From assembly GCA_934047225.1 (NCBI GenBank), contig OW203989.1, forward strand, positions 7,911,977-7,975,976: DNA of 64,000 nt, read 5' to 3'. The translations under genes were made by a program, and so were the position numbers. Source of the DNA: Ypsolopha sequella. Its lineage: Eukaryota; Arthropoda; Insecta; Lepidoptera; Ypsolophidae. Of this stretch, positions 1 through 12,198 are shown in pieces. The stretch's first letter is position 1. Each line of letters opens with the position of its first letter. The notes under the pieces are model-generated. The model was not told where the DNA came from. It was given only the letters and a program-made list of their open reading frames with translations, and made no database searches.

Positions 1-3000
1 ATTATAGAAGAAAGAGCTTCCTTTTCTGGCCGCGTACAGTTGGATCAACTTGGATCCCTTGTTTTGTAAAAATAAAGTTTATATCTGCAATTACTCGCAT
101 GCAACAATCATCAGAATATTTAAGAAGCCATTTAGAAACAATATAAATAAAAAAGGAACAAGCTAAGCAAGAATCCACATGCATCGCAATATTCACCGTA
201 ATAAAAATATTCAAAGTTTGCATTAATTCACCGGTCGGAAGGACTCAATAAAAAGAGGCATGCTTAAGTGCTTAATTGGAAGTTTATGGCCTTTTTTCAA
301 GTGCCGTTTTTTTAATTAAAAAGGACAGTGACAACGAAAGTGCCTTTCTAGAGAGGTAGATGTGCATTTGATTACAATGATAAAGAGATAGGAAGCTCGG
401 TCCATTGCGTCCAAACAATCGACTATCACAGACAGACGGACATACACACCAAGTGGTTTATAAATAGATATATCTCCAGCAATTAATGCACTTAGAGTTC
501 TATGGAAGGGAATGTAGGAAGACCCTCTGGGCGTTTCCTGATTAGACCGTTTGAGGCTCATTTTACGTAACATGGTTGGTTGGTACCAAAACAATGGGGG
601 ATCATTGGCTGTTAATGGATGAGCATTTATTGTTTTCCATTGTGTAATGGCTGCTTATACGTGTAGACTGCTGGGAGTTATAATAATGTTCGTCAGACGA
701 TGCCGAATGATGGTAATTTAGGATATTCTCTTAAGCTATTGTTTCGTCATTTTCCCTACGCGTTAATCTGTTTTGTTGTCATTATTCAATAATAATTGAA
801 TTTATGAATAATATTCTCTGGAAAATGCTGATCAAACAAGGGTATTTTGGTAAACGATACTTTCTTGCTATTGTTTTTTGCGCGATCGTCAATCTTTCCG
901 GCAAAATATTAGCTAGAGTAATTGATAGCTGTTTGTTTTAGCTAGTCACTTTACTAATTGACTGTGATTGGATGTTACAACAAACAACTTTAGTTTTTGT
1001 CGTAACTTATTGTTACTAACACACAAAAAAATAAAAAACCATTGGAAATATCTTAAAGTTGGGGAAATAAAGTTAAACACAATTTTTTTAAAGCACCAGT
1101 TTACTTAGATTTTGGTAAGAAATAAATAAACTTAGAACAAACGTTGTAACATATTAAGGTACCCTAAAACTAGCCACACTACGGGTGCTTAACCTGAATT
1201 CACGCACTCAAAATCCTTTATGACTTGTTACATTTACGATTACGAAACCCACTTTTCAACCCAATTTTGACGCAATTCGTAGTGTGGTGAAAGTCTTAAA
1301 AGCCCAAATGGATCCAAGATTAGAACTATGTGAGTTATATTTATCTTTGAAGAAACCATTGTCTATAGCAATTAGCTAAACATCGTTAGGAGATAACGAC
1401 CGCCCTGTATAAGGATGTAACGTAAATTTTCTCCAGACAAATACGGCGAGCTATCAAAAGTTTATGATCCTTTGGATCTTTGTTTGCTGCAGAAGAATGG
1501 TGGTTATGTTTTGCTTTTATTTCAAAACCAATCTATTAGCCATTGGCATGTGACTCATTGACTGATCGCTTCTCTTGTGCTCTATGCAGTAACTCTTATT
1601 AGTTCTTGCCGATGATAAACAGTTTATTAACAATAATATTGTAAGAAGAATACCTATTTGACCAGGTTACATTGTTATAATTATTCTCTAGTGATTCTTG
1701 GCAATAACTCATGTCGTGCTTGCAAGTAACGTACTTATTTGTAGTTTTAAATAAACAAAACAATCAAATTCTGCTATCAAAACTACACACCGTTGTTTTA
1801 CTCTCATTGCTTTAGATTATCCTACGTATAAATGTGCCACGAAGAAAAGACTACGTGCTAATGGCTAATCAACTCTGTTGCCAAGTATTAAGACCATTTA
1901 AACTATACTGGTGGTTTTATACAATCTCTGGTATATAGCTCACTTGGGTGGCGCTATTACATTGCAACTGATTCATAACCGCCATTATACTGCAGGAATA
2001 AAGTCTTTATTATATGAATAAAACTGTCATGCTGTTTTAGTGGTCTTTATGTAAGAAGTTATTGTTTAATAAGGATTAGGTATGTGCTAAGAACTTAATC
2101 TGATCGATAAAAGTATCGATTGCCTGAAAGAATGGACATAATGAATTGACGTACGTATACACAAAACTTAAAACCTTAAAACTATAAACTACATTAAATT
2201 TAAGGTTACTTACAGATTCGCCGATAACCATCTTATTGAAAAGGAAGTTAGGAAAAATATATATAAATAAATAACAACAAAAAAAAGGCAATTATATCAG
2301 GCACATGTCACTTGACCCATACAAACTTTTCAATAGGGTAGCAATATAAAGTCACATGAAACGAAGGTTGGCGCCATATAATTGACCATATTGAAGTTCT
2401 GATACGTTAGGAATCTCATTAGATTCAACCTTTCCGATCGTAAGTTAGATCTTAGACCGATATACGTAATTGATTCGGCGCGAGCGCTACAAGATGGCGC
2501 TCGGCCAGCCGTAATTGTCGATAATCACCGATAATTAGCAGATACGCACTTATTTATGACGACCGCGACACGCTACCGTTTGTAGGGATGCAATATTACT
2601 GTTATTATATTAAACGTTAAACTGGTGTCAATATCACGAACAAACCACGCCTATTTCTTATTTTAGACCTTTTATGGCTGGGGATTGAAAATTAACTTGT
2701 TGAGATTGTAAAACTTCGTTAATTGGCATGGATTAAATTATGTTAAGGTGTGTTAATTCGAAAACCATTTCAAGATTTAGGTTTTATTTAGCTGTATTTT
2801 CGAAGTTTTGGTCTAAAAAACCTCAAGATGATGAACATTTTTACGAAAAGGCTGCAACTTCCATTTGCCCTCGTGTGACGTCACTTGAGTAATGGCTGTT
2901 TAGAAATGTGTCCATCAAGATAAATTTATAATAGTTTGCTTCAGACTAATTTGACAGCTAGATGACAGATGAGTAGACAGACAGAGACAGACCACTTTTT

Positions 3001-3182
3001 TTTATAAGCAATCGCTAAAATTCTAAAGTGACAAGGTCATTGGACAATTCTTTAAAAAATCATAAAAATAATGGTTAATTTATATAGCAAAATAATGAAA
3101 ACTGTGTCCTAAAATGGCGTATATTCTATGAAAACAAAATTAGTATTAAAATTAACCGGAATAAGAGCGTTTTTTTTTATAA
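1..3182. other. AT-rich stretch without recognised gene
   Basis: I see no convincing exon, RNA gene or mobile-element terminus here. Open frames are short and have no recognisable motif. A small GC-richer patch near 2475-2515 contains AAGATGGCGC, which resembles a YY1/Pho-type binding core, but a single short motif does not show regulation. The sequence is otherwise ordinary intergenic or intronic DNA. Confidence 0.5.
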
Positions 3183-3550
3183 TCCATCCATTCATCCATC
3201 AGCCTAATTCGTCCACTGCTAGGTCGGCTGGACAGGTCCTTCCAAGATTTCACCACTGTTGGCGGTCTTCCCGAAAATATTGCCCACACGCGCTGGGCAG
3301 GCGGGTTGGTGAGCGCTGTGCCGAAACCTTTGCACCCAGTGACGCCGTGCCCGTCACCAGTCTGTGTTATGTTATGTAAGGCTCAGCAATTGGGGATGGA
3401 TCCATCAATCGGTCCCAGGCATGGTGGGCTACCTGGTTGTGTCTGTTTGATAGCTGTCCTCTTAATCTCCCCCGAATAACTTCGGGGGGGTTTGCGAGTA
3501 AGATAGTGTTTCCTTCACAGTATGGCCCGGCATCAACTCTACCACCTATA
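3183..3550 (-). repeat. Retroelement 3' fragment with (GATG)n tail, copy 1
   Basis: Read on the minus strand it ends in a CAGCAGTGGACGA-like block followed by GATG repeats, here seen reversed as CATCCATTCATCC at its left edge. It is homologous along its length to 3726-4079 and 34307-34672. The family is either the 3' end of a LINE or a SINE sharing that tail; I cannot decide which. This copy is the most diverged of the three. Confidence 0.6.
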
Positions 3551-3725
3551 AAATCCACACTCTTCACCTCTGAGAGTGAACTTGCGCAATTGATTTAGAT
3601 TTTAGCGTTGACCTACTGCATTTTGATATTTTCTGCGATTCATCTCAAATAATTCGTGATTAACTTATGCAGCTATATAGCAGGAATAAGCGTAATCGCA
3701 AGAGTGCCCATGTACATTCAATGTT

Positions 3726-4079
3726 CCATCCATCCATCAGCCTAGTTCGACCACTGCTGGACATACGCCTTTCCAGGACCTTACCACTCCCGGTTGTCAT
3801 CCTGGAAGAATTGCCCATACTCACACACAGGCGGGTGACCGCGGTGCCGGAACCCTCGCACCAGTGACGCCGCTTTCCGTCACCAGTCTGTTCCATATAA
3901 GGCCCGGCTATTAGGGATGGATATACCGCCATTCATCGGTCCCAGGCGTGGTGGGCCTCCTGGTTTTTTGCGCCTGTGAGCTGTCCTCTTACTCTCCCAC
4001 GAATTACTTCGAGGGGGTCTCCAAGTAAGATGGTGGTACCTCCACAGTCGAGCCCGGCATCAGTTCTACCACCTGTTAT
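3726..4079 (-). repeat. Retroelement 3' fragment with (GATG)n tail, copy 2
   Basis: Same family and same orientation as the copy 175 bp to the left. It runs from the reversed tail (CATCCATCCATCAG) to a block reading GTTCTACCACCTGTTA. Both ends match the opposite-strand copy at 34307-34672, which suggests these are the natural limits of the piece. Open frames on both strands inside it are passengers of the repeat. Confidence 0.65.
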
Positions 4080-4614
4080 GTTAATGTTCATTAAATAGAA
4101 ATTCTACCATAAGCAGTAAAACTTAATAAACATTAAATCAGCTTTGATGGTATCGGATACCCGAACAAAATATTGATATTTACCTCTTATGTTTCACTTG
4201 AAAGGGTCGCGATCGTTAAACCAGAGCGGAATTTTAAGCTTCAAGTCTCGAGTAAGTGTAAAATCCATCAAAACTAAGAAAGCTCTGATCCTCTTACGTA
4301 ATGAGCTTTCTTAAGAGCAGGTGATAAAAGAAAGTGCGCTCCTGGATTAAGAACATCTGAGGTGTGAAGCTTTACTTTTACGTTCACGTTCACATGGCTC
4401 ATATATACGGTATATCTGGGCAGTCTTTTAGCTTTTGCTATTAACGTTTAGAACAACATTTACGCATGAATCTGTCGTTTGGCTAAGTCTTAAAGAGAGT
4501 CTTATAAAGATCAGTTTAAATGCAGTTAAGTTGGGCAGATTGAAATGTATGACACTTATTTTTTGCCAATAATGCTTTTTAAGTACCTATATATGAGTTC
4601 AACCAACGTTTTTT
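4080..4614. other. Unique stretch, nothing seen
   Basis: No open frame of note, terminal repeat or RNA-like fold was found. Confidence 0.4.
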
Positions 4615-4900
4615 TAGGGTTCCGTTCCCAAAGGGTAACCAACGGGACCCTATTACTAAGACTCCGCTGTCTGTCTGTCTGTCCGTCTGTCACCAGGCTG
4701 TATTTCATGAATCGTGATAGTTAGACAGTTGAAATTTTCACAGATGATGTATTTCTGTTGCCGCTATAACAACAAATACTAAAAAACCGGTCAAGTGCGA
4801 GTCAGACTCGCGCATGAAGGGTTCCGTATCATTATCTATAAAAACGGCAAAAAAACATGTCTGTTGTATGGGTGCCCCCTTAAATATTTATTTTATTCTG
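4615..4900. repeat. GTGCGAG-family repeat, rearranged copy
   Basis: It starts AGGGTTCCGTTCCCAAAGGG, passes a CTGT/CCGT microsatellite and an ACAGATGATGTATTTCTG block, then reads AAAAACCGGTCAAGTGCGAG and GGGTTCCGTATCATTATC. The copy at 16224-16516 holds the same two modules, but with the GTGCGAG module in the opposite relative orientation. So either one module was inverted, or two pieces sit head to head. Confidence 0.65.
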
Positions 4901-4905
4901 TTGGT

Positions 4906-4985
4906 AGGTCAACATTTTATTTTGCGAAACTAGCAAAAGCATTATTGATCCGTCATACTGATCACTTACCAAGCCTCCAGTGTTA
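4906..4985 (+). repeat. Family X repeat, partial copy
   Basis: It begins AGGTCAACATTTTATTTTGC and ends in GATCACTTACCAAGCCTCCAG. The same start and end blocks recur in longer copies at 22195-22428 and 35074-35330. The CACTTACCAAGCCTCCAGTA block also forms part of the palindrome arm at 23852-23962. No terminal inverted repeat is evident, and the class is unknown. Confidence 0.5.
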
Positions 4986-5712
4986 ATTTCGCTGTATAAA
5001 TAAGTGTCACATATACAAGCTGTCCCATCTCAATGGATCTTGGAGGGAAAGTACTTTAAAGTATTGAAGATAGAAAACTTAATTTTTTTACATAAGTAGA
5101 AATGTATTAGGTAACTATTTATGTGAACGAGCTGTACATAATATTATTATAATGGTTTCTTTTTGGGGTCTTTTGGAGGTACCTCAAAACTCGGTAGCTC
5201 ATATATTCCATGGGTAGTCATTGGGCGGTAATCTAATCTATCACTCAACAGCTCACACGTCACACACCATGCGGGTGCTATTGAGATAGCCGGGGAGTGT
5301 GCTTCAAGGGACTATCAATTGATTTATGTACTTTACTAATTTACTGTAGGTACGTCGAGTATAGCTTGATAGAAATGTGGAGCACAATCAATAATGTGCA
5401 TAAAACTGTTCAAATTTCAAAATCACTATAACTTCAACTATATAATTTGTACGTACAAAAAGTATATTTCTTTATATATTTTTTTTATTTTATTATTCTC
5501 ATTGTCATCTTGTGAATATCATCTGTCATCCTGTCACCATTATTACTCCAACTGATGCCGGGCCTAGGAAATATATCTTGGACTCTATTGTGATATCTTA
5601 TAATAATTGTGTCTCATTTATGTGTATTTACCTATATAAAAAACAAAAGAAACAAGCTGATAAAGGCAATATATATATTTTTCAGTATATTTCTGCAATT
5701 TGTACAGTATAA

Positions 5713-5982
5713 GCAGTAGAAAGTCAGCTGTTTAGTTGCACAATATGTGGTAAAAATGGTTTTTGTGTTTCTGTTGACTCTCTTGCCTCGTCTTTGAATT
5801 CAATTGCTTTTAAAGTACCTATATCAAAAATCCAGAAGCACTCTGATGAAGCCTGCGTTACTCATCAACATTATTCCATAGATGTTTGTACTCTGCATTC
5901 ATTAGACAATATACCAGGCAATCCAATTCTGGCAACACACGACATGACGAAATTAAAATGGCAGACAGCAAATAATTTTTAA
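5713..5982 (+). CDS. Unassigned coding-like open frame (possible exon or element remnant)
   Basis: The frame is open for 89 codons between stops at 5710 and 5980, longer than expected by chance in DNA this AT-rich, and its composition is protein-like. Near its start it encodes LFSCTICGKNGFC, where the cysteine spacing (CxxC, then C six residues on) resembles part of a zinc-binding site. There is no ATG near the start. A run of pyrimidines ending in TTGTACAG lies just upstream and could be a 3' splice site, so an internal or last exon is possible. No domain follows that I recognise, and the tail reads WQTANNF before the stop. It could also be the remnant of a transposon ORF. Neighbouring DNA is not obviously repetitive. 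Whether it is coding at all is uncertain. Confidence 0.25.
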   Translation, partial: AVESQLFSCTICGKNGFCVSVDSLASSLNSIAFKVPISKIQKHSDEACVTHQHYSIDVCTLHSLDNIPGNPILATHDMTKLKWQTANNF

Positions 5983-8025
5983 AAATCCCTAGTAAATTTC
6001 TAAAACCTCTAACAAAAATGTTTTGAGAATTTTATGTTATTGCATGTAACATATTACAATACTCGTATTTAAACAAAATCAAGTTTAGAAAAAAAAACTT
6101 TTGGTATTTACCTTGGTCAGCCATTAAATTATACAACACAACAAACAACTTCCTTTCAGAATAGGATTGCAGGGCAATGTTGCGGTGTAATTGCTTAACC
6201 GTCCGCAATTAGCCAGTTGCACAATTCTTTTTAGCACCATTAGAATAGAGTCTATGAAGACCCCGAAAAAGTGCGGAGTCATTATTACTGTAATTGCAAA
6301 ACACAAGGTTTTGCGGTTGAAAATAGTGACCTGAATTTTTTATGGCAAATAAAAGTTACAAAAGCAACAAAATAATATATTGTGTCGTAATCAGAATCAG
6401 CTAAAAATCGTCGTTGAATTATAAGAATATTTTTTTTACTTTTATTATTTATCCAGAATAGTTATTGCAGCAACGGTAAGTTGGAAAAACACAACATAGT
6501 GAATTCAAAATTTGGCAAATTTTTTTGTATTTAATTTAAAAAAATGTTCGGGCTACAACAGAAGTGAACGCCACATTGGACTATGACCACTTGTTGCTAC
6601 CACCCATCAATATATCCCACTGAGTACGGTACCGACACAGAATGTAAAGGTACCAGAAATACAACGGGAAAAGATGACAAAATTTTCAACTCGCATGAGA
6701 ATCGTTCTCGGGTCTCCTGCGTGCTAAGCGGAGACTCTGCCGCTGCGCTAGCGACTGAATCCGAATTGTTGTGAAATTGTCAATTATATTTGAATTATGA
6801 CTAGTTCTGTAGAAAGAATAAATAATAATATCCTTGTTATTATTTCCGTTCCGCGAGTATTCACTAAGTATACGATGATATTAGCTGTAAGTAGAAATTT
6901 AAAAACATTTATTTTCTTATACATTATGTATCTATTGTTTTTACATTTTTTCGTGTTATTCTGTTGCATGCGAATTATCTTCATACAACCTCTACCTCAT
7001 ACCAAACCAATGATATTATAGTATAGTAGGTACCATAGACTTACTTTAGTATATGCTAACTCTATGGTAGGTACTAATACCTTATTGTGACGATCATGCG
7101 ACCACAGAACAGCAGAACAATACAGTGTAGCTTTATTTATACTTTAGTATGTAAATAAATAAATGTAACCATAGACTTTCATTCAGCCGTAATGAGATGT
7201 AAAGGACGTAAACCGACCGATATGTATCGTTAAACAAAACCGACATTGACACAGCGACAGCCTTAACAAACTAGAAACACACACAACCACCTTTTCCATC
7301 CTACTCTACAGCTTTTAAAAGAACGGGATAGCCGAAGGAAATCGCTGTTTTCCGTCTAGCAGGGAAAGTGGTCATACGGACGCGTATTTCCGATATCTCA
7401 AATAGAATTTGTTTCACATCCTCTGTCAGTCGCAGGACAGGACAAGGTCTGCGAGCTAATCTCTGTAGATTACATCTCCAATGTAAGCTTTACCTCGGAC
7501 TGTGTGACATTATCTGCCGCACACGTAGTTAGGAAAGAGCAGCTTGGTTACCAAGCCATATTAGTCCTTAAAGCAGACGACATAACTCTTAATTTTAAAT
7601 AAAATATTGATCGAATAGAGAGAGCAGTTGGACGCGTTATCGGAAATTCTAAATTTAAAAACAAATGTATATCTAAACCTGATGATGTTGGTGATAAAAC
7701 AAAATCGAAATTCGTACCGGAAATTGGATTTCAAGTTCAATGGCTACGATTAATCGTAACATCCTTTATTTATTCACAGATTAAAGTAAATTAAGCTATT
7801 AAAATCTCGAGCAGGAAAGTTAATTATTCGCTAAACCAGAATTTATCAAATTCACACTTTTAACTGATGGTTTAACAAATCTAGTTTTTGTGGATGTGGA
7901 TCTCTTCCCTAGAAAACGAGATTGGAAAATAGTTCCAGTTGTTTTTAGGGTTCCCTCAAAAATGTAAATCCTTAGTATTAGACCGCTCGTCTTACTTCGC
8001 TCTTGCTTAAAAATCAATGGAGAAC
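5983..8025. other. Mostly unique stretch
   Basis: Nothing gene-like is supported. A GC-richer piece at 6560-6770 has a 63-codon open frame without motifs. A small imperfect hairpin (ACCATAGA against TCTATGGT) lies at 7030-7070. A short GTTTTTAGGGTTCC block near 7941 looks like a sliver of the GTGCGAG family. 7250-7560 is non-repetitive and slightly GC-richer, but gives no usable frame. Confidence 0.4.
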
Positions 8026-8172
8026 TGGTCCTCTAAAAATGCCGCTTTGGATGAACATATTATGATTCTGTTGTAATGCCGTCTCTTTTGCCGCACGAAG
8101 AAACTCTGACTATATCCTACTTTCAAATCATTTCATGATTCACCCAACTCGGCCTTTTTAGGTCCCCTGACC
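8026..8172 (+). mobile_element. Palindromic MITE, GGTCCTCTAAAA family, copy 1
   Basis: It starts GGTCCTCTAAAAATGCCG and ends CGGCCTTTTTAGGTCCCCTG, which are inverted copies of each other. Further in, GATGAACATATTATGATTC is mirrored in part by ATCATTTCATGATTCAC. Three other copies lie at 39315-39435 (opposite strand), 46062-46177 and 52403-52549. It has no coding capacity, and the transposase class cannot be told from the ends. Confidence 0.65.
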
Positions 8173-9441
8173 TTTTATTTTGTCTGCAAAATTTATGATT
8201 TGAAAACCATATCGAGGAATAGTTTTCCTTAACTGATTTTAGTTGACAGATTTTAAATGAACGTGCATTGCATACACATAAATAAAAAATAAAAAACAAT
8301 GTTTTTAATTTGAGCTTCATCATCACCCATTTCCATAGGCATATTTATTTTTATTGAACGCATCCTAAGGTCTGAAAAGGACCCGACAATTCAACCTAAT
8401 ATTTTAACATCACTTTCTGTAAATAGAAAAATACTTATAAAATCGATTGATTGATTGATGAAAAGCATGAAAAAAATTATGTCTTATTGAACTTACATTC
8501 CTAAATTGAATATATTTATTCCAAAAAGCAGACAAAATAGAACATTGAAGTTTAAACAACAATTTATATCGGGAAATGGTTGATGACGTCACATGTTCTA
8601 AACACAAGTGGGGTGCGAAATGAAACGTAATTTCATTTAGTTTGAACGTTTCCGCTTGCTCCTACTCGGTTCTCCTACTGGTAGGAGCACGAGGACCAAT
8701 ATGTCCTTATGCTCCTATCGTGACCTTATATGCAATTAGTACACTTAAGTAGAATAAAAAATATATTTTTATACAGTCAAAATTTTATAAAGTCATCTTA
8801 ATATTTCAAAAAAATTACCTACACTAATTTCCTACACTAATTTCGCCATGTAGAAGCGACATTTGGGTATTAGTATCAGGGGTACTAGCACGAACTTGGT
8901 ATCGACTCGACATCGATTCGATAAATAAAAATGTAACTCTTATTTAATTGCAATAAGGGTTATCGTTTAGAATTTATCGATTCTATCTGTCAAATTTATC
9001 TAATCGATGCGTACGTGTTCGCATAGCAGTTACGAGATCCTCTCGACGCCGTTTTATCGGAATACCTTTATCGGCTGTAGCGTTTCGAAGAAATACATAT
9101 TTTACTGACAGAACCCGTCACTTTGACAGAAGAAAGTCTTTTGATAGGACCTTGGTTAGTTAGTGTCAGAAGATGAGGAAGAAACTACGCCTAACCAGTA
9201 ATTATGTATTCCAAACTATTCATGAGAAGTAATAAACCCGAGGTTTAAAGTTAAACTTAATGTCCGTAAGTTATAGAAGAAAGGTTTAAGACGTGCAGAA
9301 GCTTTAACACCTGTTAGTCTCGTAAACACCTTTTATTATGCTCGTGCCAGTTTAAAGAAGACAATAGTAACTACGAAAGCTAAATCTTTATTATGGAGAG
9401 TTATAGCAAATAAGTAACTTTCCATGATGTTTTATCATCCC
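8173..9441. other. AT-rich stretch, nothing gene-like
   Basis: It holds a short direct duplication (TACACTAATTTCC) near 8820-8845 and several ATCGAT-rich words around 8900-9010. There is also a small hairpin around 8655-8690 with CTCCTACT / GGTAGGAGC words. None defines a known feature. Confidence 0.4.
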
Positions 9442-9606
9442 AGTAAAGAAGATTCTGAAGGCTTTAATTTTAGTTTTAGTGCTGTCATAGCTGAAAAATT
9501 TTCATAGTAATTTAGCTTCTAATACTAACATTTAACGACTATTTTGCATTGAAGTATATTTAGTTTTGACAGCAATAAAATTAAAGCCATCAGAATCGGC
9601 TTTACT
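9442..9606. mobile_element. Palindromic MITE, AAAGCCGATTCTG family, copy 1
   Basis: The left arm, beginning AGTAAAGAAGATTCTGAAGG and continuing through TTTTAGTTTTAGTGCTGTCA, is mirrored at the right by TGACAGCAATAAAATTAAAG and CAGAATCGGCTTTACT. The same family occurs at 49846-49997. It is non-coding. Confidence 0.7.
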
Positions 9607-9840
9607 ATTCCACTAATATTATGAATACGAAAGTTTGTGAGTTTGTGTGAGTTAGTATGTTTGTTACTTCTTCACACTGAAACAGTTGGACGGATTCGGT
9701 TGAAATTTGGAGTGGAGATAGCTTATACCCTGATTTAACAGATAGGCTACATTTTATCCCGAAAAAAAACCCTGTTCCCGTAGGAAAAAGGGTGACGTTA
9801 ATTCAAGACAATTATATCCAAGTTCGTTTGTAGTCATATT
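9607..9840 (+). mobile_element. Helitron-like 5' part (truncated)
   Basis: It begins CCACTAATATTATGAATACG, then AAAGTTTGTGAGTTTG, AACAGTTGGACGGATTCGG and GGAGATAGCTTATACCCTG. From general knowledge I associate this block order with the 5' region of common lepidopteran Helitron-like elements. No CTAG-type 3' end is seen nearby, so this copy is truncated. It directly abuts the MITE at 9442-9606. Assignment is from memory of the family, not from termini seen here. Confidence 0.45.
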
Positions 9841-10076
9841 TTGATTTTGATTTTTTTTTATCTCCTAGGGTTAAAAATTATTTATTAAAAATAATTGAAT
9901 TTTACGATAAATGTTGGCCGTCATCGGCCGAAATATACCTGCATAAAAATTCTCGTTTTTTTTTTCTTTTATCCCCGCAATTATTTTCTTGTACCTACTT
10001 GTATTGGGTATGACCCGGATAAACTTTTTTACAGATGATAGAATGAATGAATGAATACACACTTTATTGTACACGG

Positions 10077-10330
10077 CAGTGGCGTGCACAGAACTTTTTG
10101 CTGGAAATCAAGCAAAGAATAACAATAAAAAAATATAAAAAAATTTAAATACCACTTTGAAAAAAAAAATTGTATGACGCCAGGGTAGACAATGTCTACC
10201 CTAGATAGAATGATAATTTCCAATACAAACTTTTTTTTTTCAAATTGATATTTAAATTTTTTCATTTTTTTTATTGTTATTTTTGACCAATTGCTTGCTT
10301 TTCCAGCAAAAAGTTCTGTGCACGCCACTG
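10077..10330. mobile_element. hAT-type MITE with perfect 8-bp target duplication
   Basis: The ends are exact inverted repeats, CAGTGGCGTGCACAGAACTT and its complement, flanked on both sides by GTACACGG (10069-10076 and 10331-10338). An 8-bp duplication with CAG...CTG ends is the hAT signature. A second, inner inverted pair (GGGTAGACA / TGTCTACCC) lies at the centre near 10179-10202. At 254 bp it has no coding capacity. The same ends border the larger element at 26243-27406, so this is probably an internally deleted relative. Confidence 0.85.
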
Positions 10331-10563
10331 GTACACGGTTAAATAAAAAATCGAGTACAGAGTTTTAAACACACAATGTTGTACAAGGGCAAAGGCAACG
10401 TAGAAATACGGTAAACTTTTTTTATAATTTTTAGATCTACAGGACTACAGGATCACTGTCTTGCAGGAAGCCATTTTACAAGAATAGTCACCGGTGCCTT
10501 GAGTTATTTCCTCTCAGAAAGCAAGTGACACGAGCAGTTCTAAGAAGACCGAAGTCCTTAGAG

Positions 10564-10922
10564 CATGAGTTCCCAACCAGTAGGGCGTGCCTCACTTGGG
10601 GGACGTAGAGTGAGCCCAGGGGGGGTGCGAGGTGGCTTTAAAAATAAACTGTATATTACTTGATGTTGTCATTGCGACTTATAATGTTTTATTTACTTTT
10701 GTTGGTTGAACCTACTTGTTATTTGATTAAAACACGCCCATCGATATTATAATCGTTTGTTTAATTAACTTGTATTAAAAACAATTGAGGTAGGTAGGTA
10801 AAATCGTAGGTGCCCAACAATGAACAGATGTACGCCGTTCGCAAACTAACATGTAAAGGGGGGCGTCATGATTTTAGAATAAAGTTGGGGAGGCGCGTAT
10901 GGTAAAAGGTTGGGAACCCCTG
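10564..10922. mobile_element. hAT-type MITE, GTTCCCAACC ends
   Basis: The left end is CATGAGTTCCCAACC and the right end is GGTTGGGAACCCCTG, inverted matches apart from the outermost bases. The flanks CCTTAGAG and CCTCACAG agree at 6 of 8 positions, as expected of an old 8-bp target duplication. A G-run sits inside both ends. No open frame of interest. Confidence 0.7.
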
Positions 10923-11331
10923 CCTCACAGTATCCCATCACTAATTGCTTCTGAGAAATTATCTTGTTAGACTGTGTATAAAATTGTGAGCTTCTTTTCT
11001 ATAGTTCATTAGAGGGTAACGCTTGTTTTTAAGGGGCGTTTAACGGCCAAAATACAATATTTAGCTAAGAAAACTTTCAGCAATAGTTTGCTATATGCAT
11101 AAACATATTTGACAATAGCTATAAAACAAATAGATGGTGATACCAGCAGTAATAATAATCTAATATCGCGCTTGTGGAAAATCCAATTCATTTGAAGCTA
11201 CCACAATATCATTAAAAATATGTTTATACATTATAACTATTGTTAAAAGTTGTCTTCGCTAAAAACTGTTTTTTGGTCGTTATAATTTATTTCTTAGTAT
11301 GTATTTTGTTACAAATCCGGAAAATTTACCC

Positions 11332-11757
11332 TTAAGGTGCTACGGAAAAAATATCGACACTTTAAGGACTTGTATATCTACTTCAGTAAATAATGTATTA
11401 TTTTGATAAAATAGTATATTCTTTTTGGAATACTTTCCTAGGGATCTGTTAAAACAGAAACGCGATTGGAGAAATTCGGCTCGATAGAAATATTTATTGA
11501 AATGAGGTCCTTTTCGACACCAATTCTCCTGGTTTGACAATTTAGAATGACATATAGACTGCAACTTTAATTTAATAGGTGGGTTTTAACAGTATCTAGG
11601 ACCTGGTTAAACGAAATTTTGATAGCAACTTTAGTACATTTTATATTAATAAAAAACCGATTTTTTGCTACTTTTCCACGAATCCGTCCCTCTCGCACTG
11701 AGGATTTTTTCGCATATGGAGTAACAGGGACGCTAAAACTTTCACATATCGCCTTAA
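11332..11757 (-). mobile_element. TTAA-flanked MITE, subfamily A, copy A1
   Basis: A 426-bp element bounded by TTAA at both ends. The plus-strand left edge is TTAAGGTGCTACGG and the right edge is CATATCGCCTTAA, giving short imperfect terminal repeats of the form TTAAGGYGMTA. Internal landmarks are TCCGTCCCTCTCGCACTGAG and GGAGTAACAGGGACG. It is homologous to 13167-13776 and 60814-61227, and more distantly to the copies listed as A', B and C. Confidence 0.7.
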
Positions 11758-11824
11758 ATAGAAAAATGCTTTTTTAATTGGGTATATTTTTAAAATAACT
11801 CAATAACACGTCGAGATATGTACA

Positions 11825-12032
11825 GACAGCAAAGGAGATAAGTAACCAGTCCCAACGCAAACACTTTAATCTTAAGACCCACAGGTGTGTGATTAATGAA
11901 AAAAAAATACTTAATCAATAGTGCATGTGTGTATGTACTGACCAAGTATTTCACATATCATCTATCGCTCACCTGTGTGTCTTTGGATCAAAGTGTTTGC
12001 ACTGAGACTGGTTACTAATCTCTTTTGCTGTC
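11825..12032. mobile_element. Palindromic MITE, GACAGCAAAGGAGAT ends
   Basis: The left arm (GACAGCAAAGGAGATAAGTA, CCAGTC, AAACACTTT) and the right arm (AAAGTGTTTGCACTGAGAC, TTGCTGTC) pair over about 60 bp. A related right-arm fragment is visible at 60248-60300 (GGATCAAAATGTTAGCACAG). Confidence 0.65.
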
Positions 12033-12165
12033 CGAGGGGGTGTCAGAGATGTTCCCAAGTGAAATGCAAGTCACAGACCACCCGCTTTTCACCGACGATT
12101 ATTACGTCCCAAACGTGATGGGTGGTGAGATGAGCCCTACCACTCTACTTCGGGCACAAATGGAC
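12033..12165. repeat. GAGGGGGTGTCAGAG repeat fragment
   Basis: It starts GAGGGGGTGTCAGAGATGTT and runs through AATGCAAGTCACAGACCACC to ACGATTATTACGTCCCA. The same order of blocks is found at 47121-47330. The open frame crossing this fragment and the next MITE is a junction artefact. Confidence 0.5.
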
Positions 12166-12198
12166 CAATTCCGAAGGACGCAGCAGACCGAACACAAA

